Source: Bimuria novae-zelandiae CBS 107.79
Taxonomy: Eukaryota; Ascomycota; Dothideomycetes; Pleosporales; Didymosphaeriaceae
Length of the DNA: 64,000 nucleotides
Direction of reading: 5' to 3'
NCBI GenBank assembly: GCA_010015655.1
Contig: ML976673.1
Coordinates: 379,898 to 443,897, forward strand
In this document: positions 54,673 through 64,000 of the stretch, one piece after another
How the letters are laid out: each line of letters starts with the position of its first letter
Position numbering within the stretch: the first letter of the stretch is position 1
The notes under the pieces: generated by a model
Told to the model about the DNA's origin: nothing
The model's database searches: none
What the model saw: only the letters and a program-made list of their open reading frames with translations
Made by a program: the position numbers and the translations under genes

Positions 54673-56826
54673 CTACAGTGGAGGCCCTTGAATCTGTTGT
54701 CCAGCCTCGGTACCAGGAGCGCTCGTAGCCGCAACTACAACCGCAGCAGCGGCCCCCGTGACCGTCGCTATATGCGAAGACCCAGCTCCCGCATCAAGTC
54801 CTGCAGAAACAGCCAAAGTCGCCAAAGTCTCAGTGTCCGGCTCGGTCTTGTCTGGCTCAGGCGGAGGCTCCACAATCTCATCGAACAAGCCGCCCTCGGG
54901 CTGCACAGCTCTCCCCACGGCATTCAATATGCGCCCGACGCGCCTCAGCTCATCGCGAATAGCAACAATGCCGTCGTGTGTTACCGTGCGCGCAACATTA
55001 TGATCCAGTTCAAAAGGATCCTCGATGGCGAACAGATACCGCTGTCTCACCTCCTGCCCGTTAGAGTATGTCGTCGTCGCCTTCGTCCAGCCCTTTTCGT
55101 CCTTGCGAAGTATGCCGCCCGGCGTCCGCAGGCTAAGCACTTCATACGACCAGTAGAAGCCCATTTGTCTCTGGCCGAACGCGTTGTAGTGTGGTATAGA
55201 GGCATAGTAGTGGAAGAAGCCGCGCAGGAGGTCGCCGATGGTTTGCGTGTTGCGGGTTAGTTGACCGGTAGCAGCGTGATGCGCAATCTGCGCTTCGTCA
55301 CGCCAGAAGCGGACGGCGTAGCCGCTGACGGTTGTTTGTTGCAGAAGCTTCTCAAGGTCTTCTGCGCGGGTTGCGGTGGGGCGCCAGCTAGATTGAAGAT
55401 TGGGGCATACAGGTGGGGAGGCAATATTCACGAGATAGTGCAGCACCATGAGGACCCAGCCGTACGAAGAGAGTGTGCCTGAGTATGCGCTGTTGATCTT
55501 GCGGCGCTTGGCCCAGGCTTTGACGAAGAGAACTATGGGGCGGACTCGTGGGTCTGTGAGGGAGTAGCACCGTAGGAGCTGGGTGTTGTGGAGTGCGAGG
55601 TCGTTCGAAAAATTGATGTCGCATTGGATTCCGACGCCGCTTTTTGGGAAGTCGAGAGGGCCCTTCTTCCTCTCTCGCTGCCATTGCCTTGGAGCGCGGG
55701 GTCGGCACTCTTTGGAGGCTTCGGCTGTGTGTCCGGTCTCTTTGGCACCGTCAGTTGCAGGTGCCTTCGTCGCTTCGGCGTTGCCATCAGCTGAGTGATT
55801 TTCATGCTTCACGGTTGGCGTAGGAGTAAGCCTCGAAGTACTTGGAGCCGTCTTCGCATCCTGGAGTGTCGGAAAGTCTTGCGGGTCGTTTATTCCTAAA
55901 GACTCCAGCTTGCCGTCAAGCTCAGTGGTGTTGCTGGGCGTGGCATCGGGAGCCGCAGGCTGAGAGTACTGTTCTTCTTCCGGTAGTTCGTCCCATTTGC
56001 ATCGTTCTTCTACGAGCGCATTGTATAACTCCTCGGTTGGTTTCTCGCATACTTTGAGGATAGGCACACGCGTTCTAGTCAACAGGCGCCCGCCCATCTT
56101 CGCATCAAGAATGGCGCGTTCCAGCAAGCGCGGGACGTCTCGTTCAATGACGGTGCCCTGCGCTTTGGTGGGGTCCTTCCACTCTGGTACTATGGCGAGG
56201 TCCATGTCTGAAGCGGGCGTGGCAAATTCAGATGCTAAACTACCAAACATCACCAACTTGATCGAGGCAATGTCACCGGTGTACTTGTCGGTGAAAGCTT
56301 TGTGGCAGACGTCTTCCAAATGCTGCCTAAACGTCTCCTTCTCTTCGAGTTCTTCCCTTGTGATCTCAGCTTTCGGCACTTCCTGGGATGCTAGGTGGTT
56401 GAGATAGTCGACCTGAGAAAGGGGATCCGATACCTGGCGCTGTTGAAAGCCTGGATTCCCTGCGTTAGGATAGAGGCTCCTCAAGGGTTGTCCCTGTATA
56501 TATGGCACCAGGGGTCGAGGAGGAGCCTCCGCCGACTTCGTAGCATGGGAGATCCTTGGGTTGGAATCTTGAGGTCGTTGAAGTATCCTGGACACTGGTG
56601 GCGCCATATTGTACTCAGAGTGTGCAGGAGGCCCTGTTTGGTATCGATGCTCGCCGCCTCGCCATTGGGTAGCTCCGCCACGTTGTTGATAAGGCCGTCC
56701 GCGTCCTCTTCCTCGACCGCGACCTCGTTGGCTCTGTTGCTGGTAGTCGGGGGGATTGCCGCCCATGGTGACATTGGTGAGGATCATGTTCCGCAGTTCG
56801 TTCCTTTGTTCCTGCTGTTCCGCCAT
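54673..56826 (-). CDS. Cid1/Trf-type nucleotidyltransferase (non-canonical poly(A)/poly(U) polymerase)
   Basis: Single exon, 717 residues. An RGG-type arginine-glycine box (about 34-52) suggests RNA binding. The polymerase-beta-like core starts about 160, with FGSLASEFATPASDMDLAI giving the GS motif (195-196) and catalytic Asp 207 and Asp 209. The third acidic residue lies in GIQCDINFSNDLA, after a long low-complexity insert (about 290-400) that splits the catalytic domain. FVKAWAKRRKIN and the PAP-associated segment (TIGDLLRGFFHYYA) follow. Such enzymes add A or U tails to RNAs and direct their decay or translation. It cannot be told from sequence by eye whether A or U is preferred. Divergent from TFIIF alpha. 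Confidence 0.88.
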   Translation of the reverse strand: MAEQQEQRNELRNMILTNVTMGGNPPDYQQQSQRGRGRGRGRGRPYQQRGGATQWRGGEHRYQTGPPAHSEYNMAPPVSRILQRPQDSNPRISHATKSAEAPPRPLVPYIQGQPLRSLYPNAGNPGFQQRQVSDPLSQVDYLNHLASQEVPKAEITREELEEKETFRQHLEDVCHKAFTDKYTGDIASIKLVMFGSLASEFATPASDMDLAIVPEWKDPTKAQGTVIERDVPRLLERAILDAKMGGRLLTRTRVPILKVCEKPTEELYNALVEERCKWDELPEEEQYSQPAAPDATPSNTTELDGKLESLGINDPQDFPTLQDAKTAPSTSRLTPTPTVKHENHSADGNAEATKAPATDGAKETGHTAEASKECRPRAPRQWQRERKKGPLDFPKSGVGIQCDINFSNDLALHNTQLLRCYSLTDPRVRPIVLFVKAWAKRRKINSAYSGTLSSYGWVLMVLHYLVNIASPPVCPNLQSSWRPTATRAEDLEKLLQQTTVSGYAVRFWRDEAQIAHHAATGQLTRNTQTIGDLLRGFFHYYASIPHYNAFGQRQMGFYWSYEVLSLRTPGGILRKDEKGWTKATTTYSNGQEVRQRYLFAIEDPFELDHNVARTVTHDGIVAIRDELRRVGRILNAVGRAVQPEGGLFDEIVEPPPEPDKTEPDTETLATLAVSAGLDAGAGSSHIATVTGAAAAVVVAATSAPGTEAGQQIQGPPL

Positions 56827-57244
56827 GTTGAGCAGTCGTGATGTCCCTCGACTTTGCTACAGGGCAGGCACTGGTGGAGCAGCTTGGGTTTCAGATATGT
56901 GGGAGTAGATAATTCATTTGCACGTGATCATCCAGCCGGGTGTGTGACCGCACGAGCACTGCGACCGTCTCGGCGACATTCCTGTTGTGGGCTTGCGCGT
57001 AGGTGCCTAAGGTGAATTGCAGGGTTGTCAGCACGGACCCCTGCACAACCGTGGATTAGCGAGTTCTTGGCGTCAAGGCTGCGACGTCGTTCCATGGTTG
57101 CGGCGGCCGTTCGCCGTGACAAAGCGACGGCCTCTTTCTTTATCACCCACACCAAACACTGTCATTCTTCCTTACACGCAAATACACCGACGCACCATAA
57201 AAACGGAATATACAGCACACACTCGCTCCCACCCATCCTCCGCC
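56827..57244. promoter_or_regulatory. divergent promoter region, nucleotidyltransferase / TFIIF alpha
   Basis: About 420 bp between the two ATGs. The TFIIF-alpha frame is open upstream to 57017, but this part has no domain and reads as leader; ATG 57245 (MNGAPPPP) is preferred. No clear TATA box. Confidence 0.5.
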
Positions 57245-59284
57245 ATGAACGGAGCGCCGCCCCCGCCCGCGGCCGCAGCGCCCGCCGTATCTCGCGCTGG
57301 CGTCAGGAAACCTCGCAAGCCGCGCGCGCCAGCACAAGTGCTACGGCCGCCCCAACGCCCGCTGAAGAAAGTCGCGCGTACCGTCACTTCGCTCACTCAG
57401 CTGAACCAGCGCGCCATCCCGAACGAGCCCGTCACCGTCGACCAGCTCCGCGATGAGTTCATCAAGGCGGGCGCGAGCTCGTACAAACTGGTCGTCACCC
57501 GGAAAGACCTCAAAGAGCTGCGCCATCACGTCATGAGGCTGCAGAGCAAGGACCACGTCAACATCCTGAGCGACCAGCAGTTCACGCCGCCCGTCCGACT
57601 TCACCGTCGCGATCGACGGGCGCCGCCGGGTGGCAAGGACCCCGAGGGCGAGGTCAAGGAGGAAGACGTGGAAGAGGCGAAGGAACGCGAGCGCCAGGAA
57701 GAGGAGAAGGAGGCGCGGCGCATAAAGCGCGAGGGCATTCAGGCGCAGATCGCTCCCACGGGCACCACCAAGCCGAAGCCTTTTGGCAAGAAGACGGAGC
57801 AGAAGTACCGTCCAGACGACACCCCTGCAGCGAAGAAGCGTCAGCTGCTGCGCTACGAGGAGACAATGCCATGGTTCCTGGAAGACGATGACAACAAGCA
57901 GATCTGGGAAGGAACCTTCGAGTCGGAGATGTCAGAGCGCCATGTGATGCTCACCACGGCACCCTCTGGAACGGAGCAAATCATTCAGCTCGCTCCCTTG
58001 GAGCGCTGGTACCGGTTCAATCCCCAGACCAAGGCCAAGTCGACTGAAGACGACAAGTTGAAGAAGATGAAGAAGGATTCATTCTTTGAGATGCGAGAAA
58101 AGAAGAAGTTCAAGGAAGAGATGGAGCATGAACAGATCTCACGTGCTCGACAACTACGGACTAGGGTAGGCGGTGGAGACGACGATGAGGGCAGGATCAA
58201 ACGCCTCGATGATGAGGATATGCCCACGGTCAAGCGCGAGGCCGATGCCGATGACATTGACTTCAACGTGGAGGAAGACTTCGCTGACGACGAGGAGGGT
58301 CTCGTCGATCTCTTCGATGCCGACGATGAGACTGTCAAGGAGACAAAGGAGAAGCTTAAGCGTGATCAGCTCGGGGCTGCGGCCTTCGACTTGCGGGACG
58401 AGCGCGAGATCTGGCGGCTAGAGGAGCTTGAGAAGAAGCAAGAAGAGGAGAAGGCTCTAGCGGCTGAAATACGCAAGGCACTCGTCAAACGCGAGAAGAA
58501 CTATGACTACGCGGGTAGCGACGACGAGTTCGACAGCGAAACTGACTCGGAGACCGAGCGGCAACGGGCCAAAGAGGAAGAGGAGAAGAAGGCCGCCGAG
58601 CAGAATGGCAAGGCTGTCGAGGGCGACAAGACTGCCTCTGGCGCCTCTTCAAAGGCTGCCTCGACTCCTTCAGGCGCATCCCGCCCTACCGATGTCAACA
58701 AGAAGAAGCGGCCAGCACCAGGCTCGCCGAACCTATCCGAAGCCAGCGGCAATGAATCTGCGCGTAAGAAGCACAAGAGGAAGCACGAAAAGAACGCAGA
58801 CGGCACACGCAAGGTTGGACCGTTGCGCACTGGAGCTGCGTCTGGTAGTGACAGCGAGATGACGGATGCGGGCAAGGCCAAGAACAAGCTCAAGGTCCGC
58901 CTTGGCGGTACACCAGGTGTTACTCCTTCTGCAAGCCGTGCAGGAAGCCCAGCGGCCCAGGTCAACGGGAGCCGTGCAGGTAGTCCCGCAGCTGCTTCCG
59001 GTGCCGCTTCGACTGGTTCTCAGGGCCGCCCTCCAAACCTTCCGTCTGCACAGGAAATTTACGATGCTCTTCCGCCGCGGGGCATCGAAATCAAGGCGCT
59101 CATCACCAAGTTCAGGGCCCGCATGGACAAAAGCAACATGAAGTCGTTCATCAACCTCGTCAAGGCCGTTGCTTCTTACGACAAGGAGCGCAGCTGGTTG
59201 ACTCCGTTGCCGTCGCTTCCGTCGCAAGAGCAGATCGACGCCGCGATCAAGCCCACGCCCAAGGCGGCTAGCCCACCATCCTAG
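57245..59284 (+). CDS. tfg1: transcription initiation factor IIF, alpha subunit (RAP74/Tfg1)
   Basis: Single exon, 679 residues. The N-terminal dimerisation region with TFIIF beta includes YKLVVTRKDLKELRHHVMRLQSKDHVNI and, further on, PWFLEDDDNKQIWEGTFESE, a family hallmark. The middle is highly charged, with long acidic and KKK/EEE stretches. The C-terminus (about 600-665) is the small winged helix: SAQEIYDALPPRGIEIKALITKFRARM...FINLVKAVASYD. TFIIF binds RNA polymerase II, stabilises the pre-initiation complex and helps elongation; the C-terminal winged helix contacts the phosphatase Fcp1. Complete and ordinary for a filamentous ascomycete. Confidence 0.94.
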   Translation: MNGAPPPPAAAAPAVSRAGVRKPRKPRAPAQVLRPPQRPLKKVARTVTSLTQLNQRAIPNEPVTVDQLRDEFIKAGASSYKLVVTRKDLKELRHHVMRLQSKDHVNILSDQQFTPPVRLHRRDRRAPPGGKDPEGEVKEEDVEEAKERERQEEEKEARRIKREGIQAQIAPTGTTKPKPFGKKTEQKYRPDDTPAAKKRQLLRYEETMPWFLEDDDNKQIWEGTFESEMSERHVMLTTAPSGTEQIIQLAPLERWYRFNPQTKAKSTEDDKLKKMKKDSFFEMREKKKFKEEMEHEQISRARQLRTRVGGGDDDEGRIKRLDDEDMPTVKREADADDIDFNVEEDFADDEEGLVDLFDADDETVKETKEKLKRDQLGAAAFDLRDEREIWRLEELEKKQEEEKALAAEIRKALVKREKNYDYAGSDDEFDSETDSETERQRAKEEEEKKAAEQNGKAVEGDKTASGASSKAASTPSGASRPTDVNKKKRPAPGSPNLSEASGNESARKKHKRKHEKNADGTRKVGPLRTGAASGSDSEMTDAGKAKNKLKVRLGGTPGVTPSASRAGSPAAQVNGSRAGSPAAASGAASTGSQGRPPNLPSAQEIYDALPPRGIEIKALITKFRARMDKSNMKSFINLVKAVASYDKERSWLTPLPSLPSQEQIDAAIKPTPKAASPPS

Positions 59285-59822
59285 GTTGAGGTGGAGATCG
59301 CTGAGGAGACGCGGTATGCGCTGTTTTTGCACAAATTCAAGAGAATACGAGATGGCATTTGATTTCCTATGGGTTTTCATCGAAATTAGGGCATGAATTT
59401 GGCGAGGCGTTTGTGTAGATCTTGTCTGCTCGTTTGGTCGACGCTTTTCCGACTACAGCATTTTGGTGCTTTGGCCGCCGTTTTGTGGGCGTTTGTGTAT
59501 GTATGATTGTCAGAGCACATTTGGCCTGATTATTGTTTGAGACGATACATAGGGCTGCGGCTCTTGGGGGACAGACATTCTTGGTCGTTCCAGTTTGAGT
59601 ACATTCAATTTCACTGCTTGATTTGGAATACATTTTTTTTAGCCTCGTGTCGTGGCGTGCTGGTCAAAGACGTGCGGTTATGAGTCTTGCATGGTCTGCA
59701 TCACTTGCATCCTGCATTGTACTGCACTTTGATGCTGGTCATCTCGTTTGAGCCTAAAGTATCTGCAAGCGTAGCCCTGACCACGGAAAGTCTCCTAAAA
59801 GAACACATCCTACTTCAAACTA
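59285..59822. other. convergent intergenic region
   Basis: About 540 bp between the end of TFIIF alpha and the end of the permease pseudogene. No gene was recognised. Confidence 0.45.
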
Positions 59823-61696
59823 TCAGTTGAACAAAACCCCAAGCACCTTGTCCGCTTTTCCTCGCAGCCCCTTCCTCGGCACCTTCTCCTCTTCATCAGC
59901 GACGTAGAACCGCCTGTTATTATCCAAATCAATATCCGCCAACTTGATCCACCACGGCCCTCTGTAATACACCCTCGCGCCCAGATACAGCACCACAATC
60001 GTGATGACAGAGATATAACTAGAGAAGAAGTTCTTAGCCGAGGACGGCTTACCCAACGGCCACACAGCAAGGTAGAACTCGACGACGATCAAGATGACGC
60101 ACCAACTGAGCCCCCACCACGCGCCGTACGGATACGTCCACGGCTTCCAGGGGAGCTCGGCATCCGTGCGGCCCTGGGCGTGCCACGCGTGGCGAACCCG
60201 GATGTGCGTGAGGCAGATCATGCCCCAGCAGAAGAGCGCGAAGAGCGACGTCATGTTGGACAGCCAGGAGAAGACGTCGGCAGAGCTGTTCTTCACGTTG
60301 AGGTAGGCGAGGCCGCCGCCTAGGATACTAGTGAGAGCTAGCCCGAGCCAGGGACGGCCGGAGGCGTCTGCGCGCTTGAAGTACCGCGGTGCCATGTTGA
60401 GATGTGCGAGGCCGAGGACGTTGCGGCAGCCACCGTAGACGAAGATTGTACCCGTGGAGACGACGGAGGTGAGGAGGTGAGGATGATGGCGTTCATCATA
60501 TGGGCGAGGGCGGGGAGGCCGGCTTCGCGGTAGACGATGACGAAGGGGGAGGCGTTGGTGCCGGATGCGCCGAAGAGGTCTTTGTTGTGCGGATCTACGT
60601 TGATGGTTACCATGAGGGCTCCGCAGAGGTAGAACAGAGCGAGACGCAACCAGATGGAGCCGACGGCGCGAGGGATGGCTTTTCGTGGATTCTTCGTTTC
60701 GGCGGAGACGAGGCCGCAGTTTTCGGAGCCGGCCATGGCGAAGATACATGTTGGCAGTACGGATAGGAAGTCTTTGAAACCGTTGGTGAAGGCGTCGATC
60801 TTCTAGTAGCGGAAACCGACTGGTCCGTGACCAGGCGCTCCACCTGCTGAGACGACTGTAGTGTATATGAGTAGGTCGATTTACGGCACCTTAGTGTATT
60901 CTTACCTATCAGCGAGAATATGACCACGATGATCCAGCCGAATTTGATAGAGGATCCGACCACTTCGATCTCGCGGAAGATCTTGACGCCGAAGACATTG
61001 GCAGCGACCACGACAGCCCAGAAGATCGTGATCCACGCGGCATTTGGAAGTTTGTCTGTCCAGAAGCCCAGTATGATAGAAGTGACCTGAATCTCGTTGG
61101 CGACGGTAAGTACGTAATTCAGCCCTACCGCAAGTTAGTCAAAGAATGTCACTATACTCTTCTACCAACATCGCAGGAACTCAACTCACAGTATGCTCAG
61201 CCCAGCGCGAAAGCAGCGGAAGGGCAAACGAATTTGCTAGTCCATTGCACGAAAGCTGAAGGAAGTGGGTACATGACCGCTAGCTCCCCAATCGAGTGCG
61301 CGACTGCCCACACCATCGAACCAGCGAGAATGTAACTCAAAATGATGCCTGAAGGTTGAGTTAGTCATTATATGTCGCTTCACTTTACTCTAGATCTTGA
61401 AGCTACTCACCGACCGGGCCGCCTGAAACCAACGACTTGCCAGAGCCCAACCACAGGCCCATACCAATGGAAGAGCCGAGCGATATCATGGTAACATGTC
61501 ACGTCGACAAGCATCTCTGCAGCTCCATATCTGCGCCATAGTCGCCGTGATAGATTGGTCCTTTGGCAGCCAACGATGTCGACTTGTCGTCTGATGGTCG
61601 ATACTCAGCATGGGCTTCCATTCCTCCTTTTGGTGATTGCCCGATTTTTGGATTGAAGAGTCGAGGATAAGTGGAGAAGGTGCGCTGGAAGGTCAA
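59823..61696 (-). pseudogene. amino-acid permease (APC family) pseudogene
   Basis: Exon-like blocks on the minus strand spell a fungal amino-acid permease: MTFQRTFSTYPRLFN (ATG 61696), HVTMISLGSSIGMGLWLGSGKSL, SYILAGSMVWAVAHSIGELAVMYP, NEIQVTSIILGFW, AGSENCGLVSAETKNPRKAIP, TGTIFVYGGCRNVLGLAH and a long C-terminus to 59823. Lesions in frame: TGA at 61499-61501 (Arg expected), TGA at 61197-61199 and TAG at 60803-60805 (Trp expected in both), and an 8-bp tandem duplication (CTCACCTC, minus strand) near 60470-60485 that shifts the frame between ILTS and VVSTGT. All three nonsense changes are G:C to A:T. GT-AG introns are still recognisable (for example GTGAGT after GGPVG). Confidence 0.88.
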
Positions 61697-63091
61697 TTAC
61701 AAGCGGTGGAAAACAAATACTTAGGTACGGAAGGGACCATGAGGCCAACGCCAAGATAAGCACGCGCCTGCTTGGTCGTTCACGAAAGATAAGTAGAGTA
61801 ATTGGTGTCGCCTGCATGTATTACCTCGCCCTGATTTATAGAGATCGTTCTCCTTTGTTGTCCATGCTCTAGACCCGGGGTCATCGATTGGACTTTCTAT
61901 CTATTATTACGCGGCTTGCGAGCTCCCCTAATGATGATAAGGTACGCGCTCGTATTTCGGGTCGATTGGCCTGTTAGCTGTTGTATCTTGGGCGGCCTGG
62001 GCGGTGACACCGTTTGTGCCGCCTTCAGCAAAGGCTATAGTCGCTCAACTGGTTGGGCAACATGAGAGAGGTTGACAGGAATAGTTTTGTAACGGTAAAT
62101 TACGTGCCATTCAGAACAGAGCTGTTGTATAAGAAGTTTCGAGCGATGCGCAGGGGACCTATCTGAAAGTCAAAGTCTCCTAATATCACGGTGTATAACA
62201 ATCGTTTTAGGTTGAAAAATGGAGTTTCCGGGCAGAAAGAGGTGGTTACACCGTGATTGTCTTACAAAAGCTTGATAAGGCACAGCTATGTAAAAAGGGT
62301 ACCTAGACACTGCACTGTGGGGTTTTCTACTCACGAGCGCTTCTACGTATGCCCTGGGAGATCCAGTAGCCTGAATGGCTCGACATCGTAGGAGTGCCGT
62401 AAGCGTACCATTCCTCGGTCGTCAGACAGACGCTTGGAACACATCCCAACATGCGCGGTCGTTTCTTCCAAAGGTCACAATCCGTTCTGTTGGTGATCTT
62501 GGTGGTGTGCAATGTGGAACAGTACAGGCTGCGTATAACCTACATTGTCCATTGGATAAAATAGCAGCGACGAGATCTTGTTTATGCGCTTATCTCTAGT
62601 AGATATCAGACTAAACACAATGCGCCACATACCATCCTTAATATCAAGTCGCTCGGGAGCTACGATGCTCAAGAACGCCAATTCACTGCGCGTTGAGGCC
62701 CTCTCATGCCCTCGAAAAGCCACAGATTAGCCTAGGGTGACTTAACTTACTTTGTTTAGTTCTACTTGACGTACTTTAGTTAGTTCTAGGAGCACATGAT
62801 TAGTGCGTTATGTGCGACTTTTTCGTGGCCGTGAGACTCTCACAGGTGTTGAGAGGAGACCCAAACTAAGTCTAGCCGGTCCAAGTTAGATCAAGGTGAG
62901 AAATACTGACTAAACGCCAACTTCGAGCAAGGCTCCGACCCACCTGGCACATTTCATCATTCACAGCCATGACCTCATGCATTGGTGATGTGAATCTCCG
63001 CGGCGACGCGTTTTGTCAGCCCCGGAAGGCGCGAACAGTACCATGAGCGTCTCTGATCGGTGGGCCCGGGGTCACAAACTTGCGCGTAGCA
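61697..63091. other. intergenic, nothing recognised
   Basis: About 1.4 kb without a convincing gene. A short TTTAGTTAGTTCTA-type repeat occurs near 62752-62790. The right end should hold the promoter of the membrane-protein gene. Confidence 0.4.
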
Positions 63092-64000
63092 ATGGACACA
63101 CAGGCACGCTCCCCTTCCAGGCATGAGCCGAAAAGGCATACAGCACCGTTATCCTTCTTCAATCCGACGCGTGTGCTCTTCACATCCGAAATCGCGAGTT
63201 CGAAGCCATCGTTATCTGGCCACGTACCCGTCTCTACCAACACCGCGAACCTGATCTCGCACCCGGCGGTAACCTACAAGTGGACGTCGCGCAACAATCG
63301 CAAAGGCCGACATGCTGTCTCAATCGATCTGAGTCGTTGGACATCAAGGGATAAGGAGTTGACCCGCAGACCTACAACATCATGGCAGACAACACTGAGA
63401 GGGATATGGCGGATGTTCACCAAGTTCCCTGTGTGGGACGTATCGTATGATGTCGCCACAATCTTCACGCTGGGCAGCGTCGTCTGGGTCTTCAACGCGT
63501 TCTTCGTTTGGCTACCTCTCGCAGCGCCACGCACGGAATTCACGAATGAAGAGTTATACGGGGGCGGAATAACAGCGTTCATCGGGGCGACCATTTTTGA
63601 AATAGGCTCGATATTGCTCATGGCTGAGGCCGTCAACGAGAACCGCACGGCATGCTTTGGATGGGCGCTTGAGCGCGCTTTGTCCTCTGATAGCGAGAAG
63701 GCATCGGTGGATGGTCTGCATTTACGGCCGACGGAATCGCATTGCACGCATCACCACAAAAATAGGAGGAACCTTGTCGGAAGAGCTGTGACTATGGGGT
63801 CGATGCCGCGTCCGGGCTCGAAACTTCAACCGCAGGAGAGATCTTGGATCTGGTTTCCTTCGGTACAAGAACTTCGCAACCACTACATCCGCGAACTCGG
63901 CTTCCTTGCCTCCCTCACGCAACTTGTCGCCGCATCTATCTTCTGGATCGCCGGGTTCACCGCGCTGCCAGGTATTTACGATCACATGTCTCGCACCGTG
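63092..64000 (+). CDS. multi-pass integral membrane protein, 3' end outside window
   Basis: A frame opens at ATG 63092 (an in-frame TGA lies upstream at 63044-63046) and runs 303 codons to the right edge without a stop. The first 105 residues are Ser/Arg/Thr-rich and cytosolic in character (VTYKWTSRNNRKGRH). Then come hydrophobic segments YDVATIFTLGSVVWVFNAFFVWLPL, ITAFIGATIFEIGSILLMAEAV and LGFLASLTQLVAASIFWIAGF, separated by a basic loop. This resembles a common but uncharacterised family of ascomycete integral membrane proteins. Function unknown; the C-terminal helices are missing from the window. Confidence 0.85.
   Translation, partial: MDTQARSPSRHEPKRHTAPLSFFNPTRVLFTSEIASSKPSLSGHVPVSTNTANLISHPAVTYKWTSRNNRKGRHAVSIDLSRWTSRDKELTRRPTTSWQTTLRGIWRMFTKFPVWDVSYDVATIFTLGSVVWVFNAFFVWLPLAAPRTEFTNEELYGGGITAFIGATIFEIGSILLMAEAVNENRTACFGWALERALSSDSEKASVDGLHLRPTESHCTHHHKNRRNLVGRAVTMGSMPRPGSKLQPQERSWIWFPSVQELRNHYIRELGFLASLTQLVAASIFWIAGFTALPGIYDHMSRTV

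Noticed and set aside
57017..57244. N-terminal extension of TFIIF alpha
   Set aside because: The extension has no family similarity, and MNGAPPPP at 57245 is a typical fungal start.
1..64000. CRISPR arrays, operons, ribosome binding sites, rRNA genes
   Set aside because: Not expected in a fungal nuclear region, and none was seen; the only regular arrays are the WD40 repeats and the 24-bp minisatellite.

Overview
The window is nuclear DNA of a filamentous ascomycete (Pezizomycotina, most likely a dothideomycete). The evidence is gene density, short GT-AG introns of about 50-60 bp, typical fungal families (HRI1, SAM50, UBC6, TFG1, PL1 pectate lyase, HeLo-like/NACHT/WD40 NLR), and old transposons carrying the C-to-T / G-to-A decay expected from repeat-induced point mutation (RIP).

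Layout. 1-2.4 kb: the 3' end of a hAT transposon and a broken sugar-transporter gene. 3.1-19.2 kb: a housekeeping block with an LRRC40-like LRR protein (-), a coiled-coil protein (+), five-exon ribosomal protein L13 (+), HRI1 (-), a four-exon acidic/basic probable nuclear protein (-), a single-pass membrane protein (+) and a FAR1-type DNA-binding protein (-). 19.2-29.3 kb: a looser, secretion-flavoured segment with a pectate lyase (+), a tiny two-exon secreted peptide (-), a second small secreted protein (-) and a decayed F-box-like gene (-). 29.8-32.6 kb: SAM50 (-) and UBC6 (+), divergent. 32.6-36.5 kb: gene-poor, with an LTR-like fragment. 36.6-38.4 kb: an intact six-exon sugar transporter.

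38.8-54.1 kb is the unusual part. Two 41-bp inverted repeats (38 of 41 identical), each flanked by TA, lie 15.3 kb apart. Between them are an intact pogo/Fot-like DD35D transposase, a complete three-exon NLR with 13 nearly identical 42-residue WD40 repeats, and then three RIP-decayed DNA transposons. Two of these are 3.0-kb pogo-like copies arranged head to tail and sharing one TA. Both copies carry the same 0.9-kb nested insertion with 14-bp target duplications. The simplest reading is a Tc1/mariner-pogo element that carries an immune/incompatibility-type NLR as cargo and later took in younger insertions.

54.7-64 kb: chromosomal genes resume with a Cid1-type nucleotidyltransferase (-), TFIIF alpha (+), an amino-acid permease pseudogene with three nonsense codons and an 8-bp duplication (-), and a multi-pass membrane protein (+) that runs off the right edge.

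All calls come from reading and translating the sequence by eye. No database search was run, and splice sites were chosen for frame continuity, consensus and family fit.
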